A stretch of 64,000 nt of DNA from contig JAHREI010000002.1 in NCBI GenBank assembly GCA_021733665.1, positions 372,001 through 436,000 of the forward strand, read 5' to 3'. Below the pieces are notes generated by a model. That model ran no database searches, was not told where the DNA came from, and saw only the letters and a program-made list of their open reading frames with translations. This DNA comes from Bacillus subtilis (GTDB lineage Bacteria; Pseudomonadota; Alphaproteobacteria; Rhizobiales; Rhizobiaceae). The translations under genes were made by a program, and so were the position numbers. The stretch's first letter is position 1. The number at the start of each line of letters is the position of its first letter. Shown piece by piece: positions 25,347 through 33,823 of the stretch.

Positions 25347-27430
25347 AGCAGCAGGCGCAGCGCCTGACCGCGCTCGGATTGCAGGTCGATATCGCGTTCC
25401 AGCATCAGGCGGGCATCTTTACGCGCGATTTCCAAGAGGTCATTATGCTCTTCCAGTGAGGCCAGTTTGAAGCCGGGTGTGCCGGACTGGCGGGTGCCGA
25501 GCAACTCACCTTCACCACGCAATTTCAAATCTTCCTCGGCAATGCGGAAACCGTCTTCCGTGTCACGCATTACCTGCAAACGTGCCTTGGCAATTTCCCC
25601 CAGAGGGCCTTTATAGAGCAGCAGACAGGTGGATGGCTTATCACCGCGCCCGACACGACCGCGTAACTGATGCAATTGCGACAGGCCGAAACGCTCGGCA
25701 TGTTCAATCACAATCACTGTGGCATCAGGCACGTCCACACCAACTTCGATAACGGTGGTGGCAATCAGCAGGCTTGTATCACCACGCTTGAAGGCCAGCA
25801 TGGCATCGTCTTTTTCCTGTCCGGTCATACGGCCATGAATTAGGCCAAGCTTGTCACCAAACACCGGCAGAAACGATTGAAAGCGTTCTTCGGCAGAGGT
25901 CAGCTCAACATGTTCTGATTCTTCCACCAGCGGGCAAATCCAGTAGATTTTCTGGCCTTGCGCGATTGCCTTACGCATACGGTCAACAATTTCACTCAAC
26001 CGCTCACTTGGCACAATCGCTGTGGTGATTGGTTGGCGGCCAGCCGGTTTTTCTGTGAGCTTGGACACATCCATATCGCCAAAGGCGGTCAGAACCAGCG
26101 TGCGCGGGATCGGTGTTGCAGTCATCACCAGCATATCCGGCGCAGCGCCCTTGGCGGTAAGCTGCAGGCGCTGATGCACACCGAAACGGTGCTGCTCATC
26201 AATGATTACAAACACCAGATCATGATATTCGACCTTATCCTGAAACAGCGCATGGGTGCCAATAATGATATGGATAGTACCATCGGCAAGTTCGTCGAGT
26301 ATGCGCTGCCGCTCTTTGCCTTTTTCACGGCCTGTCAGCAGCGCAGCTTTCAATCCGGCTTTTTCAGCCAGCGGCGCTATGGTGGCAAAGTGCTGGCGCG
26401 CCAGCACTTCTGTTGGCGCCATCAGAGCCGATTGCCCGCCGGATTCGGCCGCATGTGCCATAGACAGCAAGCCGACCACGGTTTTACCGGCGCCGACATC
26501 ACCTTGCAGCAGACGCAGCATACGCTCCGGTTGCTTGAGGTCGCCGATAATATCTTTAACCGCCTGTTCCTGACCTTTCGTCAGGCTATAGGGCAGATTG
26601 GCCAATATCTGTGCGGTAATTTTGCCTGTGCCATTGAGCGGGCGACCGGAGAGACGCTTGGTCTTGGCACGTACCAGCGCCAGCGCCATTTGTCCGGCGA
26701 GAAATTCATCATAGGCGAGGCGGCGGCGCGAAGGGCTGTCCTGTGCAATATCTTCCGGCTCTTCCGGCAAATGCAGATGATGCAGCGCTTGCGTGAAAGA
26801 CGGAAAATTCTCTCGCTGTATCAGCGTCCTGTCCTGCCATTCCGGCAGATCAGGAATGCGTGTCAGCGCATCGCGCATCGCACGTGCCAGTGTTTTAGGC
26901 GAAAGGCCGGCGGTCAGCGGATAGACCGGCTCAATCAATGGCAGATCATCGCTGCCGTCAATCGGCGCAATATGATCCGGATGCACCATAGAGGCGCGAC
27001 CGTTGAACCATTCCACCTTGCCGGAGACAATAACCTTTTCGCCAAGTGGCAGGCTCTTTTCCAGCCACGGGCGCTGGGCACGGAAGAACACCAGCGTTAC
27101 TTCGCCCGTATCATCATGGGCATAAATGCGGTGGGGCACGGAGCCGCGCATAAAAGCACCTGATTTGCCACCCGATGGTGAGAACTGATATTCATCAACC
27201 GTCACTTCCAGCGTGACCACGGCACCTTCCTGCGCAAAAGCCACACCCGGACGGTTACGCCGGTCGATCACACTGTTTGGTGCCAGAAACAGCAATTGTC
27301 CCACACGGGGCTCAAGCATCGCCGCGCTTTCCGCGCCGAGCAGTTTCAGCAGCAAAGCAGAGACTTTAGGCCCGATACCGGTGAGGGTACGAACCGATGC
27401 AAACAGGGGATCAAGCAGACTTGGACGCAT
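25298..27430 (-). CDS. recG: ATP-dependent DNA helicase RecG
   Basis: Branch-migrating helicase that remodels stalled forks and recombination intermediates. The 710 residues have an N-terminal wedge domain (OB fold around residues 60-160, with VIVSGKVEWFNGRASMVHPD), then superfamily-2 helicase motifs: Walker A GDVGAGKTVV, DEQH box (IIDEQHRFGV), TATPIPRT, and in the second lobe IATTVIEVGVDVP and QLRGRVGRG. Length and motifs are complete. It is convergent with the AAC(6')-like gene (49-bp overlap) and divergent from sdhE, with 111 bp between starts. Confidence 0.97.
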   Translation of the reverse strand: MRPSLLDPLFASVRTLTGIGPKVSALLLKLLGAESAAMLEPRVGQLLFLAPNSVIDRRNRPGVAFAQEGAVVTLEVTVDEYQFSPSGGKSGAFMRGSVPHRIYAHDDTGEVTLVFFRAQRPWLEKSLPLGEKVIVSGKVEWFNGRASMVHPDHIAPIDGSDDLPLIEPVYPLTAGLSPKTLARAMRDALTRIPDLPEWQDRTLIQRENFPSFTQALHHLHLPEEPEDIAQDSPSRRRLAYDEFLAGQMALALVRAKTKRLSGRPLNGTGKITAQILANLPYSLTKGQEQAVKDIIGDLKQPERMLRLLQGDVGAGKTVVGLLSMAHAAESGGQSALMAPTEVLARQHFATIAPLAEKAGLKAALLTGREKGKERQRILDELADGTIHIIIGTHALFQDKVEYHDLVFVIIDEQHRFGVHQRLQLTAKGAAPDMLVMTATPIPRTLVLTAFGDMDVSKLTEKPAGRQPITTAIVPSERLSEIVDRMRKAIAQGQKIYWICPLVEESEHVELTSAEERFQSFLPVFGDKLGLIHGRMTGQEKDDAMLAFKRGDTSLLIATTVIEVGVDVPDATVIVIEHAERFGLSQLHQLRGRVGRGDKPSTCLLLYKGPLGEIAKARLQVMRDTEDGFRIAEEDLKLRGEGELLGTRQSGTPGFKLASLEEHNDLLEIARKDARLMLERDIDLQSERGQALRLLLYIFGRDEAIRLLRAG

Positions 27431-27541
27431 AAAAACTAACTTACCCGCTTCTTATTGACTTGCAAGGCTGACATCGCGTTCATCCCGCGTTATATGGCTG
27501 GTAATGTTATTGAATGCACAGATGTTAATCCGGAGAATGTT

Positions 27542-27844
27542 ATGAGCACAGGCAGTAAATTATCGGGCACCGAAGCAGGCGCACAGCTGGATCCGCGTCG
27601 CCGCAAACTGCTGTTTCGTTCGTGGCACCGTGGTATGAAAGAAATGGATCTGATCTTTGGTCAATATGCCGATCAGCATATTGCAACCATGGATGAAGAT
27701 ACTTTGAATGAATTTGAACGATTGCTCGAAGTGCTCGACCGCGATCTGTTCAAGTGGATTACCGGTGAAGACAAAACACCTGAGGCTTTTGACACGATTT
27801 TGTTCCGTGATCTTATTTTGTTCCGCGATAAAATCGACTATTGA
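27542..27844 (+). CDS. sdhE: FAD assembly factor SdhE
   Basis: Small DUF339 protein that helps covalent attachment of FAD to succinate dehydrogenase SdhA. The 100-residue product contains the family core RKLLFRSWHRGMKEMDLIFGQYAD (the usual motif is RRGxxE; here HRGMKE) and the acidic helical C-terminus LDRDLFKWITGE. I start at ATG 27542, six nt after GGAG; the longer frame from 27455 would add 29 residues with no family match. It sits between recG and mfd, the usual order in Hyphomicrobiales. Confidence 0.92.
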   Translation: MSTGSKLSGTEAGAQLDPRRRKLLFRSWHRGMKEMDLIFGQYADQHIATMDEDTLNEFERLLEVLDRDLFKWITGEDKTPEAFDTILFRDLILFRDKIDY

Positions 27845-27887
27845 TTTTTCTCAATCAGAAGCTCGAGTATTATAGCAGAGACATCCT

Positions 27888-30800
27888 ATGCCCGTATTTT
27901 CCAAACTTGGTCTGAAACCGGTTCTCGTCAATCATGTGCTGATTGACGGTGTCGCCGATGGTTATGAAGCCTTTGTGCTGGCCAAGATTTTGGAGGAGGC
28001 GGGGGATAAAGAGCCTGTGCTGTTTATCGCGCGTGACGGTCAGCGTGTGGCCGATATTGAGCAGGTGATCGGCTTTATCATGCCGGAACTTCCGGTACTG
28101 CATATTCCGGCTTGGGACTGTCTGCCTTATGACCGCGTTTCCCCCGGTGCAACAGTCTCGGCCAGACGCCTGAACGCGTTGAGCCAGCTGAGCGCTTTGC
28201 GGGAGCAGAAACATCCGGCGCTGATTATTGCCACAGCCAATGCCGTGTTACAGAAACTGCCGCCGCGCGCTGTGCTGGCCGAGCAGAGTTTCTCCGCGCG
28301 TCCGGGCAACCGCGTTAATATGGATGAACTAACCCAGCGCCTTGAGCGCAACGGCTTTGAACGTGTGCCGACCGTGCGTGATGTCGGTGAATTTGCTGTA
28401 CGCGGTGGTATTCTTGATCTGTTCGTACCGGGGGCGGAAGAGCCGCTGCGTCTGGATTTCTTCGGCGATACGCTGGAGAGCATCCGCGCTTTTGATCCGG
28501 CTTCTCAGCGCACTACCGAGACCCGCAAGGAGTTCACTCTCCAGCCGATGAGCGAGATTACGCTCTCGCCGGACATGATCAGCCGCTTCCGCAAGAACTA
28601 TATCGCTGCCTTTGGTGCGCCGTCACGCGATGATGCGCTTTATGCTGCGATCTCGGAAGGTCGTCGCTTTGCCGGTATGGAGCACTGGCTGCCATTGTTC
28701 TATGACGAGATGGAAACGCTGTTCGATCATACAGGGCCAATGCCGGTTGTGTTCGATCATCTGGTGCCGGAAGCCATTGCTGAGCGTCACAAGCTCGTGC
28801 TTGATCATTATGATGCCCGCCAGAAGCAAGCAGAAGGCAAAGAAGCCGCAGATGCCATTCCTTATAAGCCGGTTGCACCAAGCCAGCTTTATATGTCGCT
28901 GCGCAAGGTGGAAGAGGCGGCAGAGGCCAATGGCAAGCGCTATGACCTCACACCATTTGAGGCACCGGAAGCCAGCGACCGGCATATTATCCATGCGGAT
29001 GCCCATAAAGGCCGCAGCTTTGCCGAGGAACGCGCCGCTAAAGACGTCAATCTGTTCGAAGCGGTAACCAAATATATCGCTGAACTTCGCGCAAGTGGTA
29101 AAAAGATCATGATCGCCGCTTGGACAGAAGGTTCGCTTGACCGTCTGTTGCAGGTGCTGGACGAACATGGTCTGGAAAAGATCGAGACGGTTAAAGACCT
29201 GCGCACTGTCAAAGCCCTGTCGCGCGATAAGATCACTGCGACTGTGCTGGCGGTAGAAAGCGGCTTTGATGCTGGTGATCTGGTTGTGGTGGCCGAGCAG
29301 GATATTCTCGGTGACCGCCTGATCCGACGCACCAAGAAACGCAAACGCGATGCGGATTTTATCTCCGAGGCCGGTAGTCTGACCGCAGGCGATATCGTCG
29401 TGCATGTCGATCATGGTATCGGTAAGTTTGTCGGCTTGCGCACAATCACCGCTGCCGGTGCACCGCATGACTGCCTTGAGCTGCATTATGCCGGTGACGA
29501 CCGTCTGTTCCTGCCGGTTGAAAATATTGAGCTGCTGTCGCGCTATGGCTCGGAAGGCTCATCCGCTGTTCTGGATAAGCTCGGCGGCGGGGCATGGCAG
29601 GCGCGTAAAGCCAAGCTCAAGAAGCAATTGCTGGAAATGGCCGGACAACTGATTCGTATTGCTGCGGAACGTGCAATGCGTGGCGCACCGGTGCTGACCC
29701 CGCCGGAGGGTGTCTATGGCGAATTTGCTGCCCGTTTCCCTTATGATGAAACAGAAGACCAGCAACGCGCCATTGATGCGATCTTTGATGATCTTGGCGA
29801 CGGCAAACCGATGGATCGTCTGGTTTGCGGTGATGTTGGTTTTGGTAAAACCGAAGTTGCGCTGCGTGCAGCCTTTGTAGCAGCACTCAACGGCTATCAG
29901 GTGGCGGTTGTTGTGCCGACCACACTGCTGTCACGCCAGCATTTCAAAACCTTCTCCACGCGTTTTAACGGCCTGCCGATCAATGTTGCCCATGCCTCAC
30001 GTCTTGTCGGTGCCAAAGAACTGGCGCTGACCAAGAAGGGCGTTGAAGAAGGCACAGTGGATATTGTTGTTGGCACCCATGCGCTGCTCGGTAATTCGAT
30101 CAAGTTCAAAAATCTCGGTCTGCTGATTATCGACGAAGAGCAGCATTTCGGCGTGAAGCACAAAGAACGCCTGAAAGACCTGAAATCCGATATTCACGTG
30201 CTGACACTCACAGCAACGCCGATCCCGCGCACCTTGCAATTGGCGCTCACTGGTGTTCGTGAATTGTCGCTGATTACCACGCCGCCGGTTGACCGTATGG
30301 CGGTGCGTACCTTCATTTCGCCTTTTGACGCGCTGGTCATTCGTGAAACCCTGATGCGTGAGCGCTATCGCGGTGGCCAGAGTTTCTATGTCTGCCCGCG
30401 TATTTCCGACCTTGCCGAGATCAAAGAATTCCTCGACCAGCATGTACCGGAACTGAAAGTCGCTGTCGCCTTTGGTCAGATGCCAGCCGGTGAGCTGGAA
30501 GACATTATGAATGCCTTCTATGACGGGCAATATGATGTACTACTGTCGACGACCATCGTGGAGTCCGGTCTGGATATTCCGACTGCCAATACCATGATTG
30601 TTCATCGTGCGGATATGTTTGGTCTTGCACAGCTCTATCAGTTGCGTGGCCGTGTTGGCCGTTCCAAGCAGCGTGCTTTCGCGTTGTTTACACTGCCTGC
30701 AGGCAAAACACTGACGCAGACTGCTGAGCGTCGTCTCAAAGTGCTGCAATCGCTCGACACTTTGGGCGCTGGTTTCCAGCTTGCCAGCCACGATATGGAT

Positions 30801-31391
30801 ATTCGCGGTGCGGGTAACCTGTTGGGTGATGAACAGTCCGGTCACATTAAGGAAGTCGGTTTCGAGCTTTACCAGCAGATGCTGGAAGAGGCGGTTGCCG
30901 AGCTGAAATCCGAAGGCCCTGTAGTGGATAGCCATTGGTCGCCACAAATTGCGGTTGGCACGGCGGTGATGATACCGGAAACTTATGTGCCTGATCTGCA
31001 ATTGCGTCTTGGTCTCTATCGTCGTCTGGCTGATCTGGAAACAACGCAGGAAATTGACGGTTTTGGTGCCGAGTTGATCGACCGTTTTGGCCCGCTGCCG
31101 GAAGAAGTCCAGCACCTGCTCAAGATCGTGTTTATCAAGGCGCTGTGCCGCAAGGCCAATGTTGAGAAATTGGATGCAGGGCCGAAGGGCATTGTTATTC
31201 AGTTCCGTGAGAAAACCTTCCCGAATCCGGCAGGTCTGGTGCAGATGATTGCGGCACAGGGCTCACTGGCAAAGATCCGGCCGGATCAAAGTATTGTGTT
31301 TATCCGCGATTATCCGACGGCGGAAAAACGCCTGACCGGTTCTGCCGTGATTATGACACAGCTGGCAAAAATCGCCGGTGAAGGCGCATAA
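27888..31391 (+). CDS. mfd: Transcription-repair coupling factor Mfd
   Basis: Removes RNA polymerase stalled at DNA damage and recruits UvrA. The 1167 residues contain the UvrB-like N-terminal domains (VLHIPAWDCLPYDRVSP; GEFAVRGGILDLF), the CarD-like RNA polymerase interaction domain (GDIVVHVDHGIGKFVGL), RecG-like helicase motifs (Walker A GDVGFGKTEVA, DEEQ box IIDEEQHFGV, TATPIPRTL, QLRGRVGRS) and the C-terminal TRCF domain. Complete and of normal size. It begins 43 bp after sdhE and may share its transcript. Confidence 0.98.
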   Translation: MPVFSKLGLKPVLVNHVLIDGVADGYEAFVLAKILEEAGDKEPVLFIARDGQRVADIEQVIGFIMPELPVLHIPAWDCLPYDRVSPGATVSARRLNALSQLSALREQKHPALIIATANAVLQKLPPRAVLAEQSFSARPGNRVNMDELTQRLERNGFERVPTVRDVGEFAVRGGILDLFVPGAEEPLRLDFFGDTLESIRAFDPASQRTTETRKEFTLQPMSEITLSPDMISRFRKNYIAAFGAPSRDDALYAAISEGRRFAGMEHWLPLFYDEMETLFDHTGPMPVVFDHLVPEAIAERHKLVLDHYDARQKQAEGKEAADAIPYKPVAPSQLYMSLRKVEEAAEANGKRYDLTPFEAPEASDRHIIHADAHKGRSFAEERAAKDVNLFEAVTKYIAELRASGKKIMIAAWTEGSLDRLLQVLDEHGLEKIETVKDLRTVKALSRDKITATVLAVESGFDAGDLVVVAEQDILGDRLIRRTKKRKRDADFISEAGSLTAGDIVVHVDHGIGKFVGLRTITAAGAPHDCLELHYAGDDRLFLPVENIELLSRYGSEGSSAVLDKLGGGAWQARKAKLKKQLLEMAGQLIRIAAERAMRGAPVLTPPEGVYGEFAARFPYDETEDQQRAIDAIFDDLGDGKPMDRLVCGDVGFGKTEVALRAAFVAALNGYQVAVVVPTTLLSRQHFKTFSTRFNGLPINVAHASRLVGAKELALTKKGVEEGTVDIVVGTHALLGNSIKFKNLGLLIIDEEQHFGVKHKERLKDLKSDIHVLTLTATPIPRTLQLALTGVRELSLITTPPVDRMAVRTFISPFDALVIRETLMRERYRGGQSFYVCPRISDLAEIKEFLDQHVPELKVAVAFGQMPAGELEDIMNAFYDGQYDVLLSTTIVESGLDIPTANTMIVHRADMFGLAQLYQLRGRVGRSKQRAFALFTLPAGKTLTQTAERRLKVLQSLDTLGAGFQLASHDMDIRGAGNLLGDEQSGHIKEVGFELYQQMLEEAVAELKSEGPVVDSHWSPQIAVGTAVMIPETYVPDLQLRLGLYRRLADLETTQEIDGFGAELIDRFGPLPEEVQHLLKIVFIKALCRKANVEKLDAGPKGIVIQFREKTFPNPAGLVQMIAAQGSLAKIRPDQSIVFIRDYPTAEKRLTGSAVIMTQLAKIAGEGA

Positions 31392-31410
31392 AAATAAAGA
31401 GGGGAATAGA

Positions 31411-32223
31411 ATGCAAAAACAGCTTGTTGAAACCAGACATGGTCGTCTTGAAGTCATGACAAGCGCCGGTAAAGGCGCTGCGGTTTTGCTTATTCATGGC
31501 AACTCTGCCTGCAAGGAAGTGTTTCACAAGCAGTTTGAGTCTGATCTGGCGCATGATTTTCAGTTGATTGCCTTTGATCTTCCGGGGCATGGCGCTTCTG
31601 CTGATGCTGCCGATCCGCAAAAGAGCTATACATTGCATGGCTATGCGCAGGCCGCAGCCGATGTACTGAAAGCGCTGGATGTATCATCTACAGCTGTGTT
31701 TGGCTGGTCGCTCGGCGGGCATATTGGTCTGGAAATGATTGCGCAGCAGGCACCGGTCAGCCGTTTAATGATCACCGGCACGCCGCCTTTCTCGAAAGAG
31801 CCGGACGCCGTAGGACAGGCATTTGTGCCAAGCGAAGCGCTGAAATATGGTGGCCAGCGTGATCTGGATGATGACCAGGCACAGTCCTATGCGCGTCATG
31901 TGGTGCATCCTGACAAGCCGACACCGGATTTTGTGGTGGATGCCGTGCGCAGAACCGACGGGCTGACACGTCAGACAATGTTTGAGAATATTCTGGCAGA
32001 GAATATCGCCGACCAGCAGCATATGGCTGAAAATTGCCCTGTACCGCTGGCTATTCTCAACGGCGCTGAGGATCATTTCATCAATAATGCACATATTGCA
32101 TCACTAAATTATAAGAATCTCTGGGAAGAAACGATCTTCCTGCTGCCACTGGTCGGTCATGCGGCTTTTCTGGAAAAACCGCATGTCTTTAACCGTGTTT
32201 TGTCGCGTTTCCTGTGTGGCTAA
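31411..32223 (+). CDS. Alpha/beta fold hydrolase
   Basis: A 270-residue cytoplasmic esterase-like protein. Visible motifs are the oxyanion HGNSACKE, nucleophile elbow FGWSLGGHIG (Ser about residue 100), an acidic residue in ILNGAEDHFI and the catalytic His in LVGHAAFLEKP, a complete Ser-Asp/Glu-His triad. Substrate cannot be predicted. ATG 31411 has a GAGGGGAA ribosome binding site; earlier in-frame ATGs lie inside the end of mfd. It ends with a 4-bp convergent overlap with the methyltransferase gene. Confidence 0.85.
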   Translation: MQKQLVETRHGRLEVMTSAGKGAAVLLIHGNSACKEVFHKQFESDLAHDFQLIAFDLPGHGASADAADPQKSYTLHGYAQAAADVLKALDVSSTAVFGWSLGGHIGLEMIAQQAPVSRLMITGTPPFSKEPDAVGQAFVPSEALKYGGQRDLDDDQAQSYARHVVHPDKPTPDFVVDAVRRTDGLTRQTMFENILAENIADQQHMAENCPVPLAILNGAEDHFINNAHIASLNYKNLWEETIFLLPLVGHAAFLEKPHVFNRVLSRFLCG

Positions 32224-33035
32224 CTTGAGGGTTTGCGCAGGCGCACAATCCATGCAATCGGCGTGACACGCGTATCGGCAACCACATCTTCTTGTGCAGC
32301 TAATTCTTCCGAGGCCATTGGTTCAACACTGGCCTCAAGAATGAAACCTGCCGCGTTGATCATGTTGATCCATTCGCTCAAAGTGCGGTGGAAGCGCGGA
32401 ATATTGAATGGTTTGGATTGTTCACGCTCTTCCTGCGGCAGGCTTGAGAACCACCATGTCTCCACGTTGCCGTCAATATTGGCAAAATAATCTGCAACCA
32501 TAACAGCAGTTACTTTGCCACTTTCATTACGAATGGTTTTACGGAATGGCGGCACAAAGCACGGATGCAGAATGGTGAACTGGAAGAAGCCCTGCGGTTT
32601 GATAACGCGGAATATTTCTTTCAGCACATCGCTTTGCTGTGGCATATCCATCATCGACATAAAGGCGCTGGCAAAATCAAATTGTGCATCATCAAACGGC
32701 AGGTGCAGGGCATCTGCGGTCTGATAGCGGATGCTGAGTGGTTCCTGTTGCTCATATTCTGTTGCATGGCGCACAAAAGTCGGAGCAATATCAATACCAG
32801 TCATAGTGGCACCGGCGCGTGCCAGAGCGCGGGTATTCGCACCTTCACCACAGCCGACATCCAAACCGTTTAAGCCTTTGATGTCCGGCAGCATTTCCAG
32901 AAACGCCGGTGTATGCAGCGCGTCACGATAAATATCGTAACCGGCACGAACATGTTTCGTCCATGTCTCGGCATTGGCTTCCCAATGGTCGGATACCGAG
33001 CGTTTCAGCACATCATTGTCTGTTTTTTCTATCAT
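32220..33035 (-). CDS. Class I SAM-dependent methyltransferase
   Basis: A 271-residue soluble methyltransferase. Motif I is GLDVGCGEGANTRALARAG (about residue 57), with the acidic end of strand 2 at GIDIAPTF and motif IV region LPFDDAQFDFASAFMSMMDMP, as in the UbiE/COQ5-like Methyltransf_11 group. The substrate is unknown. GAGGAA lies 9 nt before the ATG. The gene stands alone behind a terminator. Confidence 0.85.
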   Translation of the reverse strand: MIEKTDNDVLKRSVSDHWEANAETWTKHVRAGYDIYRDALHTPAFLEMLPDIKGLNGLDVGCGEGANTRALARAGATMTGIDIAPTFVRHATEYEQQEPLSIRYQTADALHLPFDDAQFDFASAFMSMMDMPQQSDVLKEIFRVIKPQGFFQFTILHPCFVPPFRKTIRNESGKVTAVMVADYFANIDGNVETWWFSSLPQEEREQSKPFNIPRFHRTLSEWINMINAAGFILEASVEPMASEELAAQEDVVADTRVTPIAWIVRLRKPSS

Positions 33036-33068
33036 AAGAAATGTTCCTCGGTTTTACTTATAAAGACG

Positions 33069-33101
33069 AAAAAGGCTCTCCGGCGCATGCCAAAGAGCCT
33101 T
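33069..33101 (-). terminator. Terminator after the FrnE-like gene
   Basis: Minus-strand stem AAGGCTCT / AGAGCCTT (plus-strand arms 33072-33079 and 33094-33101) followed by a short T run, 30 bp after the stop at 33131. Confidence 0.75.
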
Positions 33102-33130
33102 AATCCGGATTTGTTACAGTGATTTAAAAA

Positions 33131-33823
33131 TCAGCGGTCTTCGCTTAAGCCCGGTTCAAAGCCTTCTGCAATCTGACGGATAGCATCAGCCATTGCTTCA
33201 GCAGACTGTGCGCCCATCACGGCATATTTTTGATCCAGAATAAAGCAAGGAACGCCGGTCACGCCCATCTGACCGGCAACGGCGATTTCTGCACGCACAT
33301 TATCACTGTCAGTATCGCCTTCGAGCAGAGTTTCGACGATGGTATATTCCATACCGGCATCTTCTGCGGCTTCGATGAGAATTTCATTGGTGCCAATATT
33401 TTCGCCCTGTTCGAAATAAAGCGAGAACAGTTCACCGACAACGCGATCTTGGACCTCAGCACTCACTTCGCCTGCCCAGCGGATAAGACGATGGGCATTC
33501 AATGTGTTCGGCGCAACTTCGATTGCGTCAAAGTCGAATTCGATGCCTTCTTCTTTGCCGATGGCGATCAGCTGGTCATGCACTTCATTCACGCGGCTCT
33601 GCGAACCGAGCTTTTCAACCAGATGACGTTTGCGCTCTTTGCCGCCTGCCGGAATAGTTGGGTCAAGCTGAAATGGACGCCAGCGCACTTCAATATTCAG
33701 ATCCGGCAGCATTTCCAGTGCAGCTTTCAAACGCTGGCGGCCAAGAAAGCACCAAGGACAGACGACATCGGAAATAACATCGATTGTGATTTGTTTGTTT
33801 GTCATGGAATTACCAGTCATCAT
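33131..33823 (-). CDS. DsbA family oxidoreductase (FrnE-like)
   Basis: Thioredoxin-fold protein of the FrnE/polyketide-related subgroup, probably cytoplasmic because no signal peptide is seen. The active site is CPWC in SDVVCPWCFLG, followed by the helical insert and the conserved GVTGVPCFILDQKYAVMGAQ segment with the cis-proline (GVP). The frame opens at ATG 33823, overlapping the upstream stop by 1 bp (TAATG), which suggests translational coupling; ATG 33805 (MTNKQITIDV) fits the family N-terminus better. 230 residues, or 224 from the inner start. Confidence 0.88.
   Translation of the reverse strand: MMTGNSMTNKQITIDVISDVVCPWCFLGRQRLKAALEMLPDLNIEVRWRPFQLDPTIPAGGKERKRHLVEKLGSQSRVNEVHDQLIAIGKEEGIEFDFDAIEVAPNTLNAHRLIRWAGEVSAEVQDRVVGELFSLYFEQGENIGTNEILIEAAEDAGMEYTIVETLLEGDTDSDNVRAEIAVAGQMGVTGVPCFILDQKYAVMGAQSAEAMADAIRQIAEGFEPGLSEDR

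Noticed and set aside
25958-27163. 401-codon open frame opposite recG
   Set aside because: It is the antisense shadow of recG; His/Gln/Arg-rich composition is typical of such frames.
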